Shown: positions 7,906-13,944 of the stretch, in pieces
Layout of the letters: the number at the start of each line of letters is the position of its first letter
Numbering within the stretch: position 1 is the stretch's first letter
Source: Elusimicrobiota bacterium
GTDB lineage: Bacteria; CAYTYR01; UBA6262
Assembly: GCA_003153935.1 (NCBI GenBank)
Contig: PMCA01000034.1
Coordinates: forward strand, 1-64,000
DNA: 64,000 bases
Reading direction: 5' to 3'
Notes under the pieces: generated by a model
Told to the model about the DNA's origin: nothing
What the model saw: only the letters and a program-made list of their open reading frames with translations
The model's database searches: none
Made by a program: the position numbers and the translations under genes

Positions 7906-7917
7906 ATGTGGTATAAT
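7889..7917 (+). promoter_or_regulatory. Extended -10 promoter abutting larB
   Basis: TTGTCT (7889-7894), a 17-base spacer, then TATAAT (7912-7917) preceded by TGG, giving an extended -10 (TGGTATAAT). Only seven bases separate the -10 box from the larB ATG at 7925, so transcription should start at or within a base of the start codon. Confidence 0.65.
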
Positions 7918-7924
7918 CCCAGCT

Positions 7925-8665
7925 ATGAATAAGGAAAAGTTAGAGCGCATATTGAAGCAAATAGAGTCGGGGAAGTTATCCCCGGCTGAGGCTGTAACCC
8001 GCTTTAAGGATTACCCTTGCGGTGACCTGGGATTTGCCAAAGTTGACCATCACCGGCACCTGCGCCAGGGATTCCCCGAGGTCATCTATTGTCCCGGCAA
8101 GACCACTCCCCAGATAATACAAATAATCTCACAAATGAATAAGCATAAGGAAAACATACTGGCTACCCGGGCAGAGAAGCCGGTCTTTTTGGCGGTCAAG
8201 AAGAAGTTTAAAAAGGCTCAATATAACGAATTGGCCAGATGTATCGTCATACGGCAGGAAAAATCCGCCCGGAAGAAGGGTATCCTGATAATCACCGCCG
8301 GGACGGCCGACTTGCCAGTGGCGGAAGAGGCCAAAGTCACCTGCGAACTGCTAGGGCATGATCCGGACACGCTTTTTGATGTCGGCGTAGCCGGAGTGCA
8401 TCGCCTGCTGATGGAAACCGGTAAGCTGGCCAAGTCCAGGGTTATTATCGTGGTAGCCGGCATGGAAGGGGCCTTGCCCAGCGTGGTGGGCGGCCTGGTG
8501 GACAAACCAGTTATCGCGGTGCCGACCAGCATAGGTTACGGTGCGGCCTTTGGCGGCGTATCCGCGTTGCTGGCCATGCTGAACAGCTGCGCGCCTAATG
8601 TGACTGTTGTGAATATTGATGATGGTTTTGGAGCCGGGGTAGTAGCGAGTTTAATAAACAAGTGA
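7925..8665 (+). CDS. larB: LarB, nicotinate adenine dinucleotide carboxylase/hydrolase
   Basis: A 246-residue LarB of the AIR-carboxylase fold. LarB carboxylates nicotinic acid adenine dinucleotide and cleaves AMP to give pyridinium-3,5-biscarboxylate mononucleotide, the first step of the nickel-pincer cofactor. Visible family features are DHHRHLRQGFPEVIYCPGK, ITAGTADLPVAEEA, DVGVAGVHRLL, VVAGMEGALPSVVGGLVDKP and the C-terminal VNIDDGFGAG. The start at 7925 (MNKEKLERIL) was preferred over 7889, which would overlap the previous gene and read through the promoter. No Shine-Dalgarno sequence is present, in line with a leaderless message. LarC follows; larE and larA are not in the window. Confidence 0.92.
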   Translation: MNKEKLERILKQIESGKLSPAEAVTRFKDYPCGDLGFAKVDHHRHLRQGFPEVIYCPGKTTPQIIQIISQMNKHKENILATRAEKPVFLAVKKKFKKAQYNELARCIVIRQEKSARKKGILIITAGTADLPVAEEAKVTCELLGHDPDTLFDVGVAGVHRLLMETGKLAKSRVIIVVAGMEGALPSVVGGLVDKPVIAVPTSIGYGAAFGGVSALLAMLNSCAPNVTVVNIDDGFGAGVVASLINK

Positions 8666-8740
8666 AAAGTTAAAAGTTTTAAGTTATAAGTTTAGGCATA
8701 ATTCATTAACTTAACACTTTACACTTAAAACTTATAACTG
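8660..8740 (+). repeat. Hairpin of two 7-base-periodic arrays (AAGTNNN / NNNACTT)
   Basis: Five consecutive heptads of form AAGTNNN run from 8660 to 8694, then an 11-base centre, then five heptads of form NNNACTT from 8706 to 8740. The arms are inverted relative to each other and can pair in several registers. The array starts inside the last codons of larB and ends 17 bases before larC. A related element lies before accD (39320-39390). Confidence 0.75.
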
Positions 8741-8757
8741 ATTTTATTAGGATTTTT

Positions 8758-9483
8758 ATGCGCATTGCATATTTAGATTGTTCCAGCGGGGTTAGCGGCG
8801 ATATGCTGCTGGCGGCTTTGCTGGATGCCGGGATCGAGATAGCCGATTTAAGGAAAGTGTTAGCCAAATTAGATATTTCGGGATACTCTATCAGCGTCAA
8901 GAAAGTCAGGAAGGGCGCTCTCCTCGTTTCCCGGTTAGAAGTAAGAATTACTCGCCATCAGCATTTCCGCAGTTACCAGGATATTAAAAGCATAATCCAG
9001 AACAGCCGGATAAGCCCCGCGGTAAAAATAACAGCCATAAAAATATTAAGGAAACTGGGACAGACCGAAGCCAAGGTGCATAAGTGCCGGCTGGAAGAGG
9101 TACATTTCCATGAGATCGGCGCCGTGGATACCATTATCGATATCGTGGGGACGGTTTGGGCGCTGTCCAGGCTGAAGATCGGGAAGATTTACTCTTCCCC
9201 GGTGAACGTGGGCTCAGGGACGGTAAGAACGGCCCATGGCATACTGCCGGTGCCGGCACCGGCTACTGCGGCGTTGCTTAAAAATATCCCCACTTACAGT
9301 TCCGGAATAAAACAGGAACTGGCTACGCCTACCGGCGCGGTACTGGTCTCAACTCTTAGCCATAGTTTTGGACACTTGCCGGAAATGAGGGTGCTGGCGG
9401 TAGGAAACAGCTGCGGCAGCCGTGAGGTTCCCGGTCATGCCAACCTGTTCCGGGTGATAATAGGGCAAAAGGGTAAAAAGTAA
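8758..9483 (+). CDS. larC: LarC N-terminal (LarC1) half only
   Basis: A 241-residue protein matching the N-terminal half of LarC (DUF111), the nickel insertase of the lactate-racemase-type cofactor. It has IAYLDCSSGVSGDMLLAALLD, LEEVHFHEIGAVDTIIDI, YSSPVNVGSGTV and HGILPVPAPATAALL. Full LarC proteins are about 400 residues and carry a C-terminal LarC2 domain that binds CTP; here the frame stops at FRVIIGQKGKK and no LarC2 coding is seen in any frame before the next promoter at 9492. The protein is therefore either truncated or a LarC1-only relative. The start is ATG at 8758 with AGGA upstream. Confidence 0.85.
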   Translation: MRIAYLDCSSGVSGDMLLAALLDAGIEIADLRKVLAKLDISGYSISVKKVRKGALLVSRLEVRITRHQHFRSYQDIKSIIQNSRISPAVKITAIKILRKLGQTEAKVHKCRLEEVHFHEIGAVDTIIDIVGTVWALSRLKIGKIYSSPVNVGSGTVRTAHGILPVPAPATAALLKNIPTYSSGIKQELATPTGAVLVSTLSHSFGHLPEMRVLAVGNSCGSREVPGHANLFRVIIGQKGKK

Positions 9484-9491
9484 AAAAATGC

Positions 9492-9520
9492 TTGGCTATT
9501 AAAATAGAATTTGTTATAAT
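9492..9520 (+). promoter_or_regulatory. Sigma-70-like promoter for the pseudopilin operon
   Basis: TTGGCT (9492-9497), 17-base spacer, TATAAT (9515-9520) with TG one base upstream. The predicted start is near 9527, leaving a leader of about 20 bases with AGGCGG before the ATG at 9547. It closely resembles the folC promoter (TTGGCA, TTGTGTTATAAT). Confidence 0.72.
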
Positions 9521-9546
9521 AACCAAAATCAGATAAAAGGCGGAAT

Positions 9547-9963
9547 ATGCTGAATTCGGCCAGAGCAAAGATACTGAAGAATGAACATGGTTTCTCCATG
9601 ACCTTTATTTTCCTGGTCCTGGTTATTGTTTTGGTGGTGGCCTGGATCATTCCCAGCTATCTGAAGATCCATAACATGGCTCAGCAAAAAGCGACCAGGG
9701 GAGATCTGGATAACCTGCGTAAGGGCATAAACCTCTTTTTCCTGCAGCGCGGGCGGTATCCTTACAGCCTGGAAGATCTTGAACCGAATTTCGTCCATCC
9801 TTTCCCGCAAGTTCGCTTGGGTCTACCCGGCTATCCTGAAACGCGCCAAGTCACCAGGGTGTTGGTGGATTCAGGTATGTGGTTTTATGATGAAAATACG
9901 GGAGAAGTTAAGATAGATTGCTCAACCAAAGATCGTGACGGCGAAGTCATCAAAGACTGGTAG
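9547..9963 (+). CDS. Type IV pilin / pseudopilin-like protein
   Basis: A 138-residue protein with a prepilin-type leader: a charged N-terminus (ARAKILKNEHG) followed by FSMTFIFLVLVIVLVVAWIIP, so cleavage would fall after the Gly of EHG. The mature helix lacks the conserved Glu5 of major pilins, as GspK-type minor pseudopilins do. The soluble part has LRKGINLFFLQRGRYPYSLEDL, typical of type II secretion G-like pseudopilins, and a later GMWFYDENTGEVKIDC. It is the first gene of a unit with HAMP and PilZ proteins. No assembly ATPase or platform protein is nearby. Confidence 0.78.
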   Translation: MLNSARAKILKNEHGFSMTFIFLVLVIVLVVAWIIPSYLKIHNMAQQKATRGDLDNLRKGINLFFLQRGRYPYSLEDLEPNFVHPFPQVRLGLPGYPETRQVTRVLVDSGMWFYDENTGEVKIDCSTKDRDGEVIKDW

Positions 9964-9974
9964 CGGAGGAATGA

Positions 9975-10577
9975 ATGCCGGAACAGGTAAAATTCAAGAA
10001 TAGAAGAAAAAGGCTGATCATCGCCAGAAGCCTGCAATTCCGCTATGTAAGCGTGGTTTTGCTGGCTATGCTGTTCGTGGCATTGCTGGAAGGATTTATC
10101 GTTTATAAAACCATCTGGAACGAGTTGCTGGCGGAATCACGCTACAGCGACTGGGCTCCATTACTGACCTCGGTCATGAAAAAAGCTGATCTCCGGATAA
10201 TGTTCGGGCTGGTCGGCTCGATCGCGGTCATGCTGATCATCAGTATTTATATGTCCCATAAAATAGCCGGTCCGATCTACCGCATAAAGAAATTCATGGT
10301 GGAAGCGGCCAAAGGGGACCTGAGCTTCGAGCTGCGCCTGCGCAAGGGCGATGAGCTGACCGACCTGGTAGACGAGTTCAACCTGATGGTTAAGGGGCTC
10401 CGGTCCATTATCAGCCAGGACCGTGAAAAGGTGGGCGGGATAATGCGGGAAGCGGAAGAAACGCTGATGATCGTTAACCGCGCTACGGTCACCGCCGATG
10501 AGAAGAAACAGACTGCGGACCATCTCAAGAGCCTGATCGTTAAACTTAAAGATATCACGGGTCAATTCAAAGTATAG
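9975..10577 (+). CDS. Membrane protein with HAMP domain
   Basis: A 200-residue protein with two transmembrane segments (about residues 24-44 and 76-97) flanking a short extracytoplasmic loop, then a HAMP domain: MSHKIAGPIYRIKKFM, GDLSFELRLRKGDELTDLVDEFN. About 60 residues of amphipathic helix follow. There is no kinase, methyl-accepting or cyclase domain. Short HAMP-only proteins of this type occur beside pilin genes in several diderm lineages, perhaps passing a membrane signal to a partner. GGAGGA lies just before the start. Partner identity is unknown. Confidence 0.82.
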   Translation: MPEQVKFKNRRKRLIIARSLQFRYVSVVLLAMLFVALLEGFIVYKTIWNELLAESRYSDWAPLLTSVMKKADLRIMFGLVGSIAVMLIISIYMSHKIAGPIYRIKKFMVEAAKGDLSFELRLRKGDELTDLVDEFNLMVKGLRSIISQDREKVGGIMREAEETLMIVNRATVTADEKKQTADHLKSLIVKLKDITGQFKV

Positions 10578-10606
10578 GGATCAACCACAAAAAGAGCGAG
10601 GGCCTT

Positions 10607-10987
10607 ATGTCGCTAGAAAAAAGACAGTTCTTCAGATTTTCCACCTGCGTGCCGGTAAAGTTCTTTAACGCTTTTGCCCCGGGACAAGGTTATTCGGGAA
10701 TGGTAACCAATATCAGCGCCGGCGGCTGCCAGATCTTCGTCAAAGGGGAATGCCAGAGCTTGAATTACGTGGTATTGAACATGCATCTGCCTAACGGCGT
10801 GCTGCTGGACCTGATCAATGCCCGGATCATGTACGAAAATAAGGAATCGGACGGCACCCATCTGGGCGTAATGTTCATGAATATGGATATAAAAAAGCTC
10901 AGCGTGCTGGTGGATTTCCTGTCGGACCTGGAAGCGCAGGAAAAGGAAAAAAGCCCCAAGCCCCAGAGTGAACAGACCACGCCGTAA
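10607..10987 (+). CDS. PilZ domain protein
   Basis: A 126-residue PilZ protein expected to bind cyclic di-GMP. The RxxxR motif appears as RQFFR near the N-terminus and the second motif, D/NxSxxG, as NISAGG about 30 residues later; a later GTHLGVMFMNM block fits the fold's final strands. The C-terminus is a short charged tail. Together with the HAMP protein and pseudopilin it suggests a pilus or surface function responsive to cyclic di-GMP. No cyclase or phosphodiesterase is seen in the window. Confidence 0.85.
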   Translation: MSLEKRQFFRFSTCVPVKFFNAFAPGQGYSGMVTNISAGGCQIFVKGECQSLNYVVLNMHLPNGVLLDLINARIMYENKESDGTHLGVMFMNMDIKKLSVLVDFLSDLEAQEKEKSPKPQSEQTTP

Positions 10988-11013
10988 ACTGCCGATCAAA
11001 CTCACGGGAAAAA

Positions 11014-12510
11014 ATGAAAATATTATTAGCCGGATATAATTTAGATACAGACGTCATCAAAGACCTGACTAAGGGCGATCCGCTGCGTGCCGATGTCACG
11101 CCGGAAACCCTTTCCGCCGCTTACGCGCGCATCAGCCGGGATCCCCGCCCGGTGGATGAACTGCGGCAGGCCGCCCGCGCCGAAGTAGAGAACGCCCGCA
11201 AATCCAACAAAAGCATTATCTTCAAGATGGGGCATCATTCCGTCGCCGAACACGCCGTCTTTAATTTCGACATTATCGGCGTCTCCCGCCTGGCCCTGGA
11301 AGAGCTGGAAAAATTCCGCCTCTGTTCCTATACCGAAAAATCCCAGCGTTACATCACCCTGGCCGATGATTACATAATCCCGCAGGAATTGAAGATGAGC
11401 CAGTTCATCAGGGAATACACCGCGACCATCCAGCTGCAGAATGATTTTTATAAGCGCGCTTTTGAGGCCCTGAAAAATTACATTAACTACAAGCACCCGG
11501 AAGAGGCCAAGGATCCCAAGAAGCAGATCCTGCTGGAGGGCTGGGCCAAGGAAGACGCCCGTTACATCACCAGTCTGGCCACCGCCGGCCAGTTAGGGGA
11601 AACGATTAACGCCCGTAACCTCGAACTGGTCATCAGGCGTTTTGCCAGCCATCCTCTGCGGGAAGTGCAGGAGATCGGCCGCAAAATGTACAACCTGGTC
11701 GCCGGCGTTGCACCCTCGATCATCATATTTACCGAAGCCAACGAATTCGACCAGAAAACCTATCCGGCGTTAAAACATTTGAGTGAAACTATCCTGCATG
11801 CCAAGCAGATAGTGCCTGAGTCCTATCCAGGGGAGGTCAGCCTGGTGGATTACAGCCTGCATGGGGACGACCTGCTGGTGGCTTCCATGATGCATACCAC
11901 CAGTAAGATCCCGTACCGGCAATGCCTGAACTTGGTGCGGTTGCTGAAACCCGAACAGAAGAAGGAATTTATCAAAACTGCCTGCCAGCACCTGCAGTTA
12001 TATGACTCCACTTTACGGGAGTTTGAATATCCGTCCATGACCTTTGAGCTGAATATGTCGGCGAGCTGTTTCGCCCAGTTCAAACGGCACCGTTTAGCCA
12101 CTATTACTACCCAGGAATATAATCCTGACCTGGGCGTGGTCATACCTCAGGCTATCAAGGAAGTCGAAATGGACAAGGAATTCAAGGAAATTATCGACAA
12201 GACCAATGAAGTATATAAGAAGATATACGCTTCATTCCCATTAGCCGCGCCTTATATCCTGACTAACGCCCACCAGCGCAGAGTCCTTACGAAAGTGAAC
12301 GCCCGGGAGCTATATCACATGTCCCGCCTGCGGGAAGATGAGCACGCGCAGTGGGAGATCAGGCAAAAGACCGCCAAGATGAGCGAGCAGGCCAAGAGGG
12401 TTATGCCCCTGACCATGCTTTTGATGGGCGGCAAAGACTCCTACCCTAAAGTTTACGAGCAGGAATTCGGCCATCCTCCGAAAGTAGTCAACCCGGTTCT
12501 TCCCACCTGA
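11014..12510 (+). CDS. thyX: Double-length FAD-dependent thymidylate synthase (tandem ThyX)
   Basis: A 498-residue protein, about twice the usual ThyX length of 220-250. Residues 1-240 form one ThyX-like unit with GHHSVAEHAVFNFDIIGVSR and SYTEKSQRY (105-113), matching the SxNExSxRY end of the ThyX motif but lacking the RHR part. Residues 250-498 form a second unit with KRHRLATITTQEYNP (RHR at 358-360) but no SxRY. In known ThyX both parts of the motif build one flavin/dUMP site at subunit interfaces, so the two halves look complementary. It would make dTMP from dUMP using methylene-tetrahydrofolate and a reduced flavin. No thyA is visible. Confidence 0.85.
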   Translation: MKILLAGYNLDTDVIKDLTKGDPLRADVTPETLSAAYARISRDPRPVDELRQAARAEVENARKSNKSIIFKMGHHSVAEHAVFNFDIIGVSRLALEELEKFRLCSYTEKSQRYITLADDYIIPQELKMSQFIREYTATIQLQNDFYKRAFEALKNYINYKHPEEAKDPKKQILLEGWAKEDARYITSLATAGQLGETINARNLELVIRRFASHPLREVQEIGRKMYNLVAGVAPSIIIFTEANEFDQKTYPALKHLSETILHAKQIVPESYPGEVSLVDYSLHGDDLLVASMMHTTSKIPYRQCLNLVRLLKPEQKKEFIKTACQHLQLYDSTLREFEYPSMTFELNMSASCFAQFKRHRLATITTQEYNPDLGVVIPQAIKEVEMDKEFKEIIDKTNEVYKKIYASFPLAAPYILTNAHQRRVLTKVNARELYHMSRLREDEHAQWEIRQKTAKMSEQAKRVMPLTMLLMGGKDSYPKVYEQEFGHPPKVVNPVLPT

Positions 12511-12557
12511 CATAACCCGATATTAAATATATAGATAATGTAAAGGAGGCAATTGTT

Positions 12558-13079
12558 ATGGCTAAGATTACGGATGCTTTGAAGATCAGTATCGATTTCG
12601 AAAAAAGGGGAGTTGGGCTCTATTTATTGCTGGCGACCAAAACCAAGAACCCGCTGGCTAAAAGATTATTCTACAACCTGGCGATGCAGGAGATACAGCA
12701 TATCCTGAAATTCGAGGATATTTACCAGGACCTGAAGGATAACAACAAGTGGCCGCGCTGGACAGTGGAAGAGGGTGAGAAACTGGAATTCGTCATCAGG
12801 GCGTTCTTCCATGAAGCCAAGAAGGACGAGTCCATCAAGTTGGCCGACAACGTCAAGGGGCTGGAGCTGGCCATGCAGATGGAGAAAAAAGGGTACGCTA
12901 TGTATGAGCAGTTCCTGGCCAAAGCCAAAGACGCCAATGAGAAGTTGTTCTATAAAGAGCTGCTGAAACAGGAAAATTCCCATTACGAAGCACTGGCCAA
13001 CGTGCATTTGTACCTGACCCAGACCAGCGACTGGTTCACGGATGAAGAAAGTAAGGTTTGGAAATGGATGAATCTGTAG
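12558..13079 (+). CDS. Ferritin-like / rubrerythrin-like diiron protein
   Basis: A 173-residue four-helix protein with duplicated iron-ligand motifs: a helix Glu (IDFEKRGVGLY) then QEIQHI (ExxH), and again MEKKGYAMY then QENSHY (ExxH). This is the rubrerythrin-type arrangement without a C-terminal rubredoxin. It probably handles iron or peroxide in the cytoplasm. A strong AAAGGAGG lies eight bases before the ATG, and the preceding 45 bases are AT-rich with a possible promoter (TATAGATAAT). The exact oxidase or storage role cannot be decided. Confidence 0.85.
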   Translation: MAKITDALKISIDFEKRGVGLYLLLATKTKNPLAKRLFYNLAMQEIQHILKFEDIYQDLKDNNKWPRWTVEEGEKLEFVIRAFFHEAKKDESIKLADNVKGLELAMQMEKKGYAMYEQFLAKAKDANEKLFYKELLKQENSHYEALANVHLYLTQTSDWFTDEESKVWKWMNL

Positions 13080-13082
13080 AAT

Positions 13083-13110
13083 AGATGGCGGATAACAGAT
13101 GGCAGATGAC
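13083..13110 (+). repeat. Four 7-base units AGATGGC-type
   Basis: AGATGGC, GGATAAC, AGATGGC, AGATGAC follow each other without gaps in the space between the ferritin-like gene and suhB. The same unit type (AGATAGC/AGATGGC) recurs inside hisH at 28583-28610. Confidence 0.7.
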
Positions 13111-13131
13111 AGTTGTAACAAGGAGAGTTGA

Positions 13132-13944
13132 TTGAAAGAATTTTTGAAAGAAGCCATCGCGGTGGCGCTGAAAAGCGGAGAGATGATTCGCCGGCATGTA
13201 GGAAAAGCCAAAGATATCTCTTTTAAAGGGGCGGCCGACCTGGTCACGGATGTGGACAAGAGGTCCGAAGCCCTGATCAAAAGCTACCTGGCCAAAAAGT
13301 TTCCTACTCACCAGTTCCTGGGAGAAGAGGGTGGGGGAGACCGGACCGGATGTGCTTATCGCTGGGTAGTGGACCCGATCGACGGCACTACCAATTTCGT
13401 CCATGATCTTCCTTATTTCAGCGTTTCTATCGCCTTGGAATCTGACTGTAAGCCGGTCCTCGGAGTGGTTTACGACCCAGTGCATAACGAGCTATTCCAC
13501 GCTGTCAAAGGCGGCGGGGCTTTCCTAAATAAAAAAAGCATCAAGGTATCCAAAGTCAAAGAATTAAAACAATCACTGCTCTGCACCGGGTTCGCTTACG
13601 AGCTGAAAGATACCCGGGACTCCAATGTCGAGCATTTCGTGGATTTCCTGCTGGCTGCGCAGGCGATCAGGCGCCTGGGCTCGGCTTCGCTGGATATGTG
13701 CTATGTGGCCTGCGGCAGGTTTGACGGCTACTGGGAAGTAGGGCTGAAACCCTGGGACACCGCCGCAGCCCTGATAATATTGAAAGAAGCCGGGGGCAAA
13801 GCTACCAAGTTTAACGGCAGCCCTTATTCGCATTACGACCAGGAGATCCTGGTATCCAACGGACTGCTGCATAAAAAAATGGAAGACGTGCTGATGCGCC
13901 GCCGCCGGGTACGCCACTGCAAGGTTACGTTTGGTAAATACTAA
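13132..13944 (+). CDS. suhB: Inositol monophosphatase family protein
   Basis: A 270-residue SuhB/IMPase-family phosphatase, hydrolysing inositol or related sugar phosphates with magnesium. Metal-binding motifs are visible: GEEGGG (EE), WVVDPIDGTTNFVHDLP (DPIDGT) and WDTAAALIILKEAGG (WD). The start is TTG at 13132 behind AAGGAGA, giving the normal N-terminus KEFLKEAIAVALKSGEMI. The C-terminus has an unusual basic run (RRRRVRHCK). The stop overlaps the polA ATG by one base (TAATG), so the two are translationally coupled. Confidence 0.92.
   Translation: MKEFLKEAIAVALKSGEMIRRHVGKAKDISFKGAADLVTDVDKRSEALIKSYLAKKFPTHQFLGEEGGGDRTGCAYRWVVDPIDGTTNFVHDLPYFSVSIALESDCKPVLGVVYDPVHNELFHAVKGGGAFLNKKSIKVSKVKELKQSLLCTGFAYELKDTRDSNVEHFVDFLLAAQAIRRLGSASLDMCYVACGRFDGYWEVGLKPWDTAAALIILKEAGGKATKFNGSPYSHYDQEILVSNGLLHKKMEDVLMRRRRVRHCKVTFGKY

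Noticed and set aside
8660-8740. Possible CRISPR-like array
   Set aside because: The units are seven bases with no spacers and no cas genes; it is a simple periodic repeat.
9400-9546. Frameshifted LarC2 downstream of larC
   Set aside because: No frame after the stop encodes LarC2 motifs, and a promoter and pilin gene begin at once, so programmed frameshifting cannot restore a full LarC.
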